Translations under genes and position numbers: made by a program
Shown: positions 29,381 to 38,200 of the stretch, piece by piece
Layout of the letters: the number at the start of each line of letters is the position of its first letter
Numbering within the stretch: position 1 is the stretch's first letter
NCBI RefSeq assembly: GCF_021044885.1
Contig: NZ_JAJNOD010000001.1
Coordinates: forward strand, 496,001-560,000
Source of the DNA: Microbacterium nymphoidis
GTDB lineage: Bacteria; Actinomycetota; Actinomycetes; Actinomycetales; Microbacteriaceae
Reading direction: 5' to 3'
Length of the DNA stretch: 64,000 bases
Notes under the pieces: model-generated
The model's input: the letters and a program-made list of their open reading frames with translations, nothing else
What the model was told of the DNA's origin: nothing
The model's database searches: none

Positions 29381-30642
29381 CTACCACTGATCACTCCGGG
29401 GAGCAGTTGACCCGACGCCAGTTGCGTGAGCTGCGGCTGACCGGCCAGACCCCCGTGGTTGCCGACGAAGCGGCTGTCGAGGACAACGCACCCGCTGACC
29501 CCGTTCCGCCGCGTCGTGACGCCCCGGTCAACAACCCCCTGCCCCGGCCGGCCGAACCGATCGTCGTGGCGGCTCCCGAGACGCCTGCGGCGCCGTCCGC
29601 CGGCGCGACGGAGCATCGCCTCACGCGGCGAGAGCTCCGTGATCTGGAACGCGTGCGCACCGCATCCGTTCCGGTGATCCGTCCGGCGGATGACGCTGCG
29701 GATCCTGCAGCGGCCGCTGCGGACATCGCCCCCGCCGTGGAGCCCGCCGTCCTCGCCGAGGCTGAAGAGCCCGTCGCCGCTGTGGACGCTGCAGAGGCGT
29801 CTCGCGCAGCGGACTCCTCGGCCGACGAGGCAAAGGAGGCCTCCGCAGAGGAAGAGCACGCCCCCGTCGCGGACAACGCCGTGTCGGCTGAGGTCGCCGC
29901 GCAGGAACCCGCTGCGGACGGGACGGCGGCGGATCACATCGTCGACGAGCAGTCCGACGCTGGCGCTGCCGACGCTGGCGCTGCCGCGCCGGATGCCTCC
30001 GCGCCGACGGATCACGTGTCGGCTCCGGTCACGGAGCACGCGCGTCCCGCCTGGGCACCGCCCGCGGAGACCGCGTCCCCGGCTCCGGCGTTCGATGCGC
30101 CGCTGAAGGCGAAGACGCCGGAGAAGGGCACGGCAGAGCACGCGGCTGTCAGCGATGGCCCTACCCTCAGCTCCTCCTTCGGTGCTCAGGTCGCCCCGGG
30201 GCCGTCGTCGGGCGAGCAGTCCTTCGACGAGCTCATCTCGCGCGACAGCGGGGGCTCCACGGCAGCGGGTCACTCGCTCGTGCTCCCGGACGCCACCCTC
30301 CCGCCGCTGACGGCACCGGTCACCTCGACCGGCGCGATGCTCGTCACCGGCACATTCAACCTCCCCGAGCTCGGCTCCCAGGGGCACGCGCCCGGAGTCG
30401 CCGACGGCAAGGATGTGGACGCCGTCCTCATCGACGGAGAGCTGCCCGCCGCGTCTTCGCCCACCCCCATCGCCGCCACGGCCGCGGTGAGCCAGGCGAA
30501 GGCCCCCGGCGAGATCATCAAGCCTCCCGTGCCGGAGAAGAGCAACAAGCTGATGCTGGTCCTCGCGATCACCGCGGGCGTTCTCGCCCTGGCCCTGGTG
30601 GGTGTGATCGTCGGGGCAGCCCTGACAGGAATGATGCAATGA
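29377..30642 (+). CDS. Ala/Pro-rich single-pass membrane protein between nadD and rsfS
   Basis: 421 residues from ATG 29377 (ATGA overlap with nadD). Two similar motifs, [10 protein letters not shown] at 11-20 and [10 protein letters not shown] at 82-91, frame a low-complexity Ala/Pro/Glu/Asp-rich region (about 95-340). One membrane helix lies near 395-417 and only a few residues follow, so most of the chain faces the cytosol if the N terminus stays inside. Tail-anchored layout, no signal peptide, no catalytic motif. The 4-nt overlaps on both sides tie it to nadD and rsfS. Two 15-bp direct copies coding GAADA occur near 29961-29990. Function unknown. Confidence 0.75.
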   Translation: MTTTDHSGEQLTRRQLRELRLTGQTPVVADEAAVEDNAPADPVPPRRDAPVNNPLPRPAEPIVVAAPETPAAPSAGATEHRLTRRELRDLERVRTASVPVIRPADDAADPAAAAADIAPAVEPAVLAEAEEPVAAVDAAEASRAADSSADEAKEASAEEEHAPVADNAVSAEVAAQEPAADGTAADHIVDEQSDAGAADAGAAAPDASAPTDHVSAPVTEHARPAWAPPAETASPAPAFDAPLKAKTPEKGTAEHAAVSDGPTLSSSFGAQVAPGPSSGEQSFDELISRDSGGSTAAGHSLVLPDATLPPLTAPVTSTGAMLVTGTFNLPELGSQGHAPGVADGKDVDAVLIDGELPAASSPTPIAATAAVSQAKAPGEIIKPPVPEKSNKLMLVLAITAGVLALALVGVIVGAALTGMMQ

Positions 30643-31013
30643 CCGCTAGCGAACAAGCTCGCAAGATGGTACAGATCGCGGCCGTGGCTGCGGACGCGAA
30701 GGGCGGCGAGGACATCGTCGCGCTTGACGTCTCGGAACCCCTTCCGTTCGTGGATGCCTTCGTGATCGTGACGGGGCGCAATGAGCGCAACGTCGCGGCG
30801 ATCGCCGACGAGGTGGAGGAGAAGCTTCTCGAGGCCGGCCACAAGCGCCTGCGCCGTGAAGGTCGCCAGGACGCCCGCTGGGTGCTCAGCGACTTCGGCG
30901 ACATCGTGGTGCACGTGTTCCACGAGCAGGAGCGCGTCTACTACGACCTGGAGCGCCTCTGGAAGGATGGCGCCACCATCGACTTCACCCTTCCGCAGCC
31001 GGCGTCGATCTGA
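30639..31013 (+). CDS. rsfS: Ribosomal silencing factor RsfS
   Basis: 124 residues. Binds L14 and prevents subunit joining under starvation. Characteristic DVSEPLPFVDAFVIVTGRN near residues 30-48 and the DFGDIVVHVFHEQERVYYDLERLW segment are present. Overlaps the upstream gene by 4 nt; the last protein gene of the run before tRNA-Ala. Confidence 0.95.
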   Translation: MTASEQARKMVQIAAVAADAKGGEDIVALDVSEPLPFVDAFVIVTGRNERNVAAIADEVEEKLLEAGHKRLRREGRQDARWVLSDFGDIVVHVFHEQERVYYDLERLWKDGATIDFTLPQPASI

Positions 31014-31089
31014 TCGATCCGGCCAGATGGTCGGCAGCACCTCACCGGGTGCTGTAGGCTAAGGGGGTTGGTTCATCCAGCGCCCTTTC

Positions 31090-31162
31090 GGGCCTGTGGC
31101 GCAGCTGGTAGCGCACCTGCATGGCATGCAGGGGGTCAGGGGTTCGAGTCCCCTCAGGTCCA
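31090..31162 (+). tRNA. tRNA-Ala (GGC), CCA not encoded
   Basis: 73 nt fold into a full cloverleaf: acceptor GGGCCTG with CAGGTCC (one G-T), anticodon stem CCTGC/GCAGG with loop ATGGCAT giving anticodon GGC, and a T arm with GGTTCGAGTCC. The next bases are CAC, so CCA must be added after transcription. A strong terminator follows 5 nt later. Confidence 0.97.
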
Positions 31163-31167
31163 CACAC

Positions 31168-31196
31168 AGAGGCTCCCGCTCAGCGCGGGAGCCTCT
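31168..31196 (+). terminator. Rho-independent terminator after tRNA-Ala
   Basis: A 12-bp stem (31168-31179 with 31185-31196), 5-nt loop, then TT. Just past the tRNA 3' end. Confidence 0.85.
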
Positions 31197-31218
31197 TTCC
31201 GTTGTGCCGGGTAATACG

Positions 31219-32040
31219 TCAGCGCACCGGCTGGACGAGCTCGGTGAGCCACTCGGACTGGGGGAGTGGCTCCGATTCGAGGTACACCTCCCGGCAGCTG
31301 CCGAGGGGATCCTCGCCATCGGCGAGGACGGCTGCGGTCAGCTCGTTCCATGCCCGGCCGATGCCAGCCATGTCACCGCGATACGCCAGCACAGCGGCGC
31401 GCTCGATGGCCGGCAAGGTGATGACCTCCCACGCGGGGTCGACGCGTGGAGAATCCCCGGCGAGCCAGGAGACCCAGACGCGGAGGTCATCGGTGCCGGG
31501 CACGTTCTCGTACCAGAAGACGCCGGGCTCGTGGAACTCGACGCCGGAGGCCTGGAGGGCATCATGCAGCGGTGGCAGGATGCGGTCGACGAGCGCGCTC
31601 ACGTCTTCGCCACCCGGAGCGATGCCGCTCGCTGCGTAGACGGTCACCTCTTCGATGCGCCGATACTCGATGCGAGCGGTGGTGGATGCGGTCATGGGGT
31701 GATTCCTTTCGAGAACGGCGAGTCGGTGCTCCACCCGTGTGAGCCGGCCCTGTTCCTCGCCGATGACGGCCCGCAGCTCGGTGCGCCGGCGCGAGAGCAG
31801 CGCGACGAGCGCGCCATTCGCGTCCTCGGCGCCGAGCACGGCTGCGGCATCGTCCAGGGAACAGCCCAGATCGCGTAGTTCCGCGATGCGCAGCAGGTCA
31901 GCGAGCTGTGCCGGTTCGTAACGTCGATACCCGCTGTGCGGGTCGACCTCGGCTGGACGTAGAAGCCCGATCGCGTCGTAGTGGCGGAGCATGCGGACAC
32001 TCACGTGGCCGAGCGCGGCGAACTCTCCGATGGTGTACAT
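31219..32040 (-). CDS. MerR-family regulator with effector-binding domain
   Basis: 273 residues from ATG 32040; a GTG at 32058 is in frame but lies inside the operator. Residues 1-70 are the winged-helix DNA-binding domain (YTIGEFAALGHVSVRMLRHY, IGLLRPAEVDPHSGYRRY). Then a coiled helix (about 75-112) and a GyrI/AraC-type effector-binding domain (about 120-273), as in BltR and BmrR drug-sensing regulators. No transporter gene is next to it. An inverted repeat ACCCTG...CAGGGT directly upstream suggests autoregulation. Lies between two identical tRNA bodies. Confidence 0.88.
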   Translation of the reverse strand: MYTIGEFAALGHVSVRMLRHYDAIGLLRPAEVDPHSGYRRYEPAQLADLLRIAELRDLGCSLDDAAAVLGAEDANGALVALLSRRRTELRAVIGEEQGRLTRVEHRLAVLERNHPMTASTTARIEYRRIEEVTVYAASGIAPGGEDVSALVDRILPPLHDALQASGVEFHEPGVFWYENVPGTDDLRVWVSWLAGDSPRVDPAWEVITLPAIERAAVLAYRGDMAGIGRAWNELTAAVLADGEDPLGSCREVYLESEPLPQSEWLTELVQPVR

Positions 32041-32056
32041 GATGGGATCACGCTCC

Positions 32057-32077
32057 ACCCTGACACTGTGGCAGGGT
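32057..32077 (-). promoter_or_regulatory. MerR-type operator/promoter
   Basis: ACCCTG (32057-32062) and CAGGGT (32072-32077) form a dyad separated by 9 nt, overlapping a TTGACC -35 element (32075-32080, minus strand). This arrangement is typical for MerR regulators that act in the spacer. A good -10 box is not obvious. Confidence 0.6.
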
Positions 32078-32090
32078 CAAATCGGTGCGG

Positions 32091-32606
32091 TCAGGTGTCA
32101 TAGTCGCCGCTGTCCCAGGGACTGGAGAACGCCATGTAATCGCCGGGTTCGATCGTCACGTTCCAGTACCACTCCTCGTCTTCATCCTCGTCGTCGTCCG
32201 GGCCGTTCAGGACCAGCCCGAACTCCACGCCGTCCTGCACGATGCTGAACGGAGCTATCGTGATGTCGCCGTACGTCACCGGGCCCACCTCCGTCAGCAG
32301 CAGGTCGATGGCGGACTGCTGGGCGGGGAATGCGGTGACATTGCCCGGGAGTGCGCCGTCGCCGTCGCGACCGCCGACGGGAACGATCGTCGTCTCCACG
32401 AGTGCGCCATCGTCATCGAAGAGATAGCGAGCCGCGTACTCGGCACCACCGCCGGGAGAACTCGCCGACACGAACGGGGTGGTGACGAAGAACTGGCGCC
32501 CGTCCGCCGTACGCCCGACGTGGCGGGCGTGGTAGTCGTCGTGGGCGATACGGAAGCGCTCCGGTGCGAACTCACCGTTGGCGTCGCGCAGCGGCAGGGG
32601 ATTCAT
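32091..32606 (-). CDS. Conserved hypothetical protein, acidic
   Basis: 171 residues from ATG 32606 (MNPLPLRDANGEFAPERF); a longer frame runs through the tRNA gene and was rejected. No signal peptide or membrane segment. It has the look of a compact alpha/beta protein: a DDYHARHVGRTADGRQFFV segment near 25-43, a central ETTIVPVGGRDGDGAL and an acidic run (DDDEDEDEE) near 143-151, then Trp-rich WYWNVTIEPGDYMAF. I cannot assign a family. It is followed 50 nt later by the MerR regulator on the same strand. Confidence 0.65.
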   Translation of the reverse strand: MNPLPLRDANGEFAPERFRIAHDDYHARHVGRTADGRQFFVTTPFVSASSPGGGAEYAARYLFDDDGALVETTIVPVGGRDGDGALPGNVTAFPAQQSAIDLLLTEVGPVTYGDITIAPFSIVQDGVEFGLVLNGPDDDEDEDEEWYWNVTIEPGDYMAFSSPWDSGDYDT

Positions 32607-32665
32607 GGGACCAGTATGCCGGGCATCCCTCTCAGCCATCCCGACGCGCGCGAGATGCGCCTCGA

Positions 32666-32696
32666 TTGTGCGCGAGCCCGCGGATTCGGTTATCGT
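32666..32696 (+). promoter_or_regulatory. Probable promoter of second tRNA-Ala
   Basis: TTGTGC (32666-32671), a 19-nt spacer and TATCGT (32691-32696), about 28 nt before the mature tRNA 5' end. Confidence 0.5.
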
Positions 32697-32724
32697 ATTC
32701 TCTGTTCGGTTCGCCGGACGAGAT

Positions 32725-32800
32725 GGGCCTGTGGCGCAGCTGGTAGCGCACCTGCATGGCATGCAGGGGGTCAGGGGTTCGAGTCCCCTCAGGTCCACCA
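32725..32800 (+). tRNA. tRNA-Ala (GGC), CCA encoded
   Basis: The 73-nt body matches the tRNA-Ala at 31090, with the same anticodon GGC, but here CCA is encoded at 32798-32800. It has its own promoter and terminator, so it is an independent transcription unit. Confidence 0.97.
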
Positions 32801-32806
32801 TCACGT

Positions 32807-32835
32807 CGAAAGCCCGGCTCTCCGCCGGGCTTTCG
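32807..32835 (+). terminator. Rho-independent terminator after second tRNA-Ala
   Basis: CGAAAGCCCGGC (32807-32818) pairs with 32824-32835 across a 5-nt loop, followed by TGTTAT. May also serve the hemerythrin-like gene coming from the other side. Confidence 0.8.
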
Positions 32836-32853
32836 TGTTATCGCCGTGGGCGG

Positions 32854-33315
32854 CTACAGCGAGCCGAGCACGTCGCTCGGCCGGGCATCGAGTGCGAGAG
32901 CGTCCAGCACCGTGATGAGTTCGCGCTCCTCGTGGGCGAAATGGGACTCCATGATGGCAGCGATCCCGTCGAGGTGACGCGAGATCGATCCGCGTTCGCC
33001 GGTGGGCGCCGCGGCGGCCAGGTCCGCGAGGAGCCAGGCGATCATGGCGTGATCCTGCTGCAGTCGTTCGAGCGTGTCGCGCAACGCGGGGTGGGCCGCG
33101 GCGATGGCGGGGAAGAGGTGTCGATCCTCCCCCTCGTGGTGCTCTGTCAGGGCGACACAGAAGCCGTGACAGACGAGGAGGAGATCGCGCGCCGGCACGT
33201 CGTCGGATCCGTCCGCCTCCCTGACCGCTCTGAGCGCGGCCCGCAACCGTGTGTGTACCGCCCGCAGCTCTGCACCCCACGCCACCAGGCGCTCCGACTC
33301 CTCCTCGATACCCAC
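32854..33315 (-). CDS. Hemerythrin-like domain protein
   Basis: 153 residues, four-helix-bundle pattern with the di-iron ligand set: His21 (VHTRL), HHEGED near 58-63, a central His (QDHAMI) and the C-terminal HFAHEE. Matches the hemerythrin HHE domain family, which binds O2 or NO or acts in metal and redox sensing. No transmembrane segment. Divergent from the phosphopantetheinyl transferase gene across about 63 nt. Role here unknown. Confidence 0.9.
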   Translation of the reverse strand: MGIEEESERLVAWGAELRAVHTRLRAALRAVREADGSDDVPARDLLLVCHGFCVALTEHHEGEDRHLFPAIAAAHPALRDTLERLQQDHAMIAWLLADLAAAAPTGERGSISRHLDGIAAIMESHFAHEERELITVLDALALDARPSDVLGSL

Positions 33316-33378
33316 GGCACCATCCTGTCAGTCCAGACCGCAGCCGGTGAACAGGGTCGTTCGACATAGGCTGATCCG

Positions 33379-33897
33379 GTGGAGCATCGCTGGAGCGTCG
33401 GGCCGATCACCGTGGCGGTCCGGAAACACGATGGCGCTCGTCGCAGTCCGATCGCACGGGATGCCGGCTCCCTGCTGCTGACGGATCTCGTCCGAGAACT
33501 CACGGGTGCTGAGGCTGCGGTGCGCCGGCTCTGCCCGAACTGTGGCGCGACCGACCACGGGCGACCGGTGGTGCCGCGGAGAGATGTCGTGCTCTCGCTG
33601 TCCTACGCTCCCGGCGCGGTTGCCGTCGCCGCCGCGCCCGGGGATGCGATCGACGGTCTCGGCATCGACATCGAGGCGGGGCTTGCTGAGACCGAAGCCA
33701 TTTCCGGCGTCTGCCTCCGGGACTGGACCCGGCTGGAGGCTGCCATGAAGGCTGACGGGCGGGCGTCGATGCTCGATCCTGCCACGGCGGTCGTGAGCGG
33801 GGATCACGTGAGCTTCCCTGGCGCGCCGCCCTGGTCCAGCACGGTGCTTCCCGTGCCCGGGCCGTTCCAGGCCGCGATCGCGTACCGTTACCGCTGA
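33379..33897 (+). CDS. 4'-phosphopantetheinyl transferase, Sfp-like
   Basis: 172 residues from GTG 33379. It transfers phosphopantetheine from CoA to a carrier-protein serine. The Mg-binding core is GLGIDIEAG with Asp97 and Glu99, preceded by CPNCGATDHGRP (about 52-63) and SLSYAPGAVAVAAA, as in actinobacterial PPTases. The C-terminal motif is DWTRLEAAMKADGR where WxxKEA is usual, Leu replacing Lys. It is at the short end of the family. The gene faces the NRPS operon, and its last 10 nt overlap the 3' end of the M1 peptidase gene, so it most likely activates the carrier domain of that NRPS. A TAGGCT about 8 nt before the start suggests a leaderless mRNA. Confidence 0.85.
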   Translation: MEHRWSVGPITVAVRKHDGARRSPIARDAGSLLLTDLVRELTGAEAAVRRLCPNCGATDHGRPVVPRRDVVLSLSYAPGAVAVAAAPGDAIDGLGIDIEAGLAETEAISGVCLRDWTRLEAAMKADGRASMLDPATAVVSGDHVSFPGAPPWSSTVLPVPGPFQAAIAYRYR

Positions 33898-35297
33898 TCG
33901 GGAGCGGTCGCGCCCTGTCGGGGCTGCTCCCGGCCGTCGGGCTGCGAGATGCCACGAGGCAGGAGGATCGCCTCCGTCAGGGGTGCGGGCTCGTCACGGC
34001 TCCACGCATCAGGCATCGGCGGGAGTTCGGGACGGTCGAGCCAGGGGTGCAGGAGCTCCGCGAGGGCGACCCCGGACACTCTCTCGGCGAGTGCGATGAA
34101 GTCCGGCGTGGTCGCTGTGGCATGAGCGAAACGACGAGTCCACGCGCGGAGGATCGCGAAGAAGGCGTCGTCACCCACTGCCACACGGACCGCATGGAGG
34201 GCGAGCGCGCCCCGCTTGTAGACACGGTCGTCGAACATGGCATCCGGCCCGGGATCGGAGACGACGAGGTCCTGACTCTCGGTCAGCATCCGCGCGTAGT
34301 GGGCCAGCGCCTTGCGGTGTGCCGTCGGTCCCGCCGAGGCCTCCGACCAGATCCACTCGGCGTAGCAGGCGAACCCCTCATTGAGCCAGATATCGCGCCA
34401 CTGCGCGAGACCCACGCTGTTGCCGAACCACTGGTGGGCCAGCTCATGCGCGATGAGCCGTTCCAGTCCGCCGTTCCCATCGATGTGATTGGCACCGAAG
34501 ATGCCCATGGCCTGAGCTTCCAGCGGGATCTCCAGGTCATCAGGGGTCACCACGACGGTGTAGCGCTCGAACGGATACGGGCCGAACAGCGTCTCGTAGG
34601 TGCGCATCATCGCATCGAGATCGGCGAAGTCGCGGGATACCCGTTCTTGGAGAAGCGGGGGATACAGGATGGTTCCCGTGGTACTCCCCAGACGGACGTC
34701 GGTGCGGGCATAGCGACCGATCTGAACGGTGGACAGGTAGGTCGCCATCGGTGCGGCCGGCGTGAAAGTCCACACCGACCGGCCCTTGGCCTGCCGCCGC
34801 GTGGCGGGGGCTCCCGTGGCGACGGTGTACAGCGGATCGGTGGTCAGCACGAGGGTGTGCCGCGCCTTGTCGCGGGGAACGTCGTTGCACGGGAACCAGG
34901 TGGCCGCACCGGTGGGTTGCGAAGCCACCAGGACGCCGTCCTCTAGCTCTTCCCAACCGAGTGCTCCCCAGCGTGTGCGGCGCGGCCGTGGCGACCCGCC
35001 GTACGAGATCGTGATCTCGAACTGCTCGCCGCGCTCACACTCCGTGCTCAGCGAGATCTTCACTTTGCGATCGGACTGCGTGAACGTCGCTCGGGCATCG
35101 CCGGCCACTTTCACCTTGGACACGGCGAGTCCCACGAGGTCGAGACTCATCGTGCGGGTGACCTGCCGGAAGCTCCCGCGGATGACGGCCGTGCCGGTCA
35201 GCCGGTTCGTGGACGGCTTGTAGTCCAGGTCGAGGTCGTAGGACGAGACCTCCAGGGCCGCATCTCCCGAGTGCGGTGTGTAGTCGTCCGCGCTCAC
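33888..35297 (-). CDS. M1-family zinc metallopeptidase coupled to the Pls-like NRPS
   Basis: 469 residues from GTG 35297, which overlaps the NRPS stop as GTGA; a start further upstream inside the NRPS gene is less likely. It has the M1 zinc site HELAH at 284-288 with Glu307 in NEGFACYAEW (HEXXH-18-E) and an N-terminal beta-sandwich domain. The GxMEN exopeptidase motif is replaced by EAQAMGIFGANH, so the N-terminus-anchoring geometry may differ from classical aminopeptidases. At 469 residues it lacks the large C-terminal domain of PepN. No signal peptide. Zn peptidases that degrade epsilon-poly-lysine are known in producers, so self-protection or product trimming is a reasonable but unproven role. 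Confidence 0.9.
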   Translation of the reverse strand: MSADDYTPHSGDAALEVSSYDLDLDYKPSTNRLTGTAVIRGSFRQVTRTMSLDLVGLAVSKVKVAGDARATFTQSDRKVKISLSTECERGEQFEITISYGGSPRPRRTRWGALGWEELEDGVLVASQPTGAATWFPCNDVPRDKARHTLVLTTDPLYTVATGAPATRRQAKGRSVWTFTPAAPMATYLSTVQIGRYARTDVRLGSTTGTILYPPLLQERVSRDFADLDAMMRTYETLFGPYPFERYTVVVTPDDLEIPLEAQAMGIFGANHIDGNGGLERLIAHELAHQWFGNSVGLAQWRDIWLNEGFACYAEWIWSEASAGPTAHRKALAHYARMLTESQDLVVSDPGPDAMFDDRVYKRGALALHAVRVAVGDDAFFAILRAWTRRFAHATATTPDFIALAERVSGVALAELLHPWLDRPELPPMPDAWSRDEPAPLTEAILLPRGISQPDGREQPRQGATAPDQR

Positions 35298-38200
35298 GCG
35301 TCGGCGTCCTGGTAGGACCGCACGCGAACCGCTCGCCACGGACCGATGGGATTGCCGCTCCAGCGGCTGCCGACGGGGACCGTCTCCCCGCGCATCACGA
35401 GGGAAGCCGGACCGACGGTGGCGTGTTCTCCGAGCGTCGCCGCGGGCAGGACCACGCTGTGCGGGCCGAGCGTGGCGCCCTCTTGCAATGTGACGGTGTC
35501 GAGGCTCATCACTCGATCATGGAACAGATGGGTCTGAACCACACAACCGCGATTCACCACGGCGCCGTCCTCAAGACGCACGAGGTCGGGCTCGGGGAGC
35601 CAGTAGCTGTCGGTCCAGACACCGCGGCCGATCTTGGCGCCCAGCGATCGCAGCCAGATTGCGAGGGCAGGGGTTCCGGCTGCCGCGTTGGCGAACCACG
35701 GTGCAGCGAGTATCTCGGTGAACGTGTCCGACACCTCGGTGCGCCAGACGAAGCTGGACCACAGGGGATGCTCTCCCGGACGGATCGGACCGACGATCAG
35801 CCACTTGGCCGCCGTGGTGATGACGGCGGCCAGGGCACCGGCGGCGAGCAGTACGGGGCCCGAGGCGACGACGGCGACCCATAGTGCGCTGTTCTCGATG
35901 ATCCAGGCCAGGACGACGAGAACAGCGAGTCCGAGGGCGCACGAGACGACAACGGGAAGAATGCGGCACAGCTCCCATGCGGCTCGTGCCCAGCGGAGCG
36001 CGGGACGCGGTCGGTAGGTGCGTTCGAGCTCTGCCGTGTTGACGACGCGCCTCAGTCGCACCGGCGGCGAGCCGAGCCAGGATGATCCCGCTTTCGCCTT
36101 GTCGGGAGCGACCGACAGCACCGCGACCAAAGCGTCTTTCGGCACCTTGTGGCCCGCGCCCGCCATACCGGAGTTGCCGAGGAACGCTCGCTTGCCGATG
36201 CGCGCCGGCGCCAGCCTCATCCACCCGCCCCGGAGCTCATAGGTGGCCACCATGGTGTCGTCGGCGAGGAACGCACCGTCGTCGATCGTGGTGAGCGAGG
36301 GGAGCAGCAGCACGGTGGAGGCCTCGACATCCCGGCCCACGGTGGCGCCCAGCGCCCGCAGCCAGATCGGTGTGGCGAGGCTGGAGTAGAGGGGAAACAG
36401 GATGGTCCGGCTGGCATCGAGCAGGCGTTCGGTACTCCACGCCTGCCAGGCCACTCTGCTGCGTACGGGATGCACACCCGGGGTGAGACCGACCGCCAGC
36501 AGCCGTACTCCGCCGAGGACGAGCAGCGCGAAGGTGATTCCGACGGACAGCACTGCCGGTACGAGCCAGATGAGGAGGCCAGGAACCGCCCCCGCGATGT
36601 CGTCAGCCCCGCGGGTGCCCGCGGCGAGCACGAGCCCGCCCACACCGAACGAGACCAGGGGGAGGAGGCCGAGCGCGACCGAGGATGCGGCGTAGGCCCA
36701 CAACCAGCGGCGGCGTACGGGTGGGCGCTCGGCGGCGAGAGGGCGGGACTTCCCGCCGATGCGAACGGCGGGTGACCCGGCCCAGCGCTGGCCCGCCCTG
36801 ACACGACCAAAGACGGCAGAGCCGGGAGCCACCTCCGCACCGCGCCCGATGCGCGTGCCGGGGGCGAGAGTGCTCCGGGCCCCGATGGTCGCGCCGGCCC
36901 CGATGCGGATCTCCCCGATACGCACAGTGTCGCCGTCGATCCAGTAGCCGGCGAGGTCCACTTCGGGCTCGATGGCAGCCCCTGCGCCCACCTGGAGCAT
37001 GCCGGTGACAGGCGGCAGAGTGTGCAGATCGACGTCGCGGCCGATCTTCGCGCCCAGTGCGCGAGCGTAGTAGGTTACCCAGGGCGCACCCGCGGAGCCG
37101 ACGGGATCGATCTGCTGCGCGATTTGCTCGGCCAGCCAGAGGCGAATGTGCACCCCGCCCCCACGCGGGTGGTCGCCGCCACGGACGCCCGCGAGCAGGA
37201 GCCGGGCCGCGATCGCGGCGATAGCCATCCTCCCGAACGGCGTCGCGAACAGGAGGAGCCCGGTGAGGAGCACCCAGCCGGGTACCGCAGGGAGGAAGCC
37301 GAACCCCGGGACGAGTCGCAGCAGCCACGAGGCCGTGAGCAGCCAGAGCACCCACTTGATGCCGCTCAGAACGAACAATGGCCCGCCCGCGATGGTCTGT
37401 ACGATCCGCATCGTGAGCGGAGTCGGTGCGGCCGGGGAGAAGGACTCAGCCGTGGGAGCTTCCTCGTCGGCCTCGATCGCCGCCGCCATTCGGCCCAGAC
37501 GCGGCAGATCGTAGACGTCGGCCATGGTGAACTCGGCGGCGCGCTGCCGGATGCGGGACACCAGCTGGGCCGCGGCGAGCGAACCGCCGCCCAGGGCGAA
37601 GAAGTCCGCGTCCTCGTCGGCTGGCCGTTGCCCGAGGACGCCGAACCACTGTTCGGCAAGCCACGCGGCGGTCCCGGCGAAGCCGGAAGCCGCCTCATCC
37701 GCGCCGTCGTCGAGCGGCCAGGGGAGGGCTGCCTTGTCGACTTTTCCCGAGGTGCGCACCGGGAGGTCGCTCATCACCGCCAGGAGCGGGATCAGCGGCG
37801 TCGGGAGGGTATCGGCGAGCCGTGCACGTGCCTGCTGCCGGTCGAAGCCCGCTGCGGGCACGACATAGCCGACCAGGAGCGGGACCCCGGCGTCCGTACG
37901 ACGGACGGCGACCGCTGCGGCAGACACGTCGGGGAGATTCTGCAGCGCTGCTTCAACCTCACCGAGCTCGATTCGGCGCCCGCCCACCTTGACCTGATCG
38001 TCGGCGCGACCGAGGAAGACCAGGCCGGCGGGTTCGGCACGCACCAGGTCGCCGGATCGGTACGCTCGCTCCCAGCCCAGCGAGGGCATCGGCGCGTACT
38101 TCTCGGCGTCCTTGACGGGATCCAGGTAGCGCGCCAGTCCGACACCGCCGATGATGAGCTCGCCCGACTCGCCATCGGCGACCCGATGACCGTCGGCGTC

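Noticed and set aside
31090..32800. Integrated mobile element between the two tRNA genes
   Set aside because: No integrase, transposase or clear attachment-site pair beyond the tRNA copies; kept only as a possibility in the findings.
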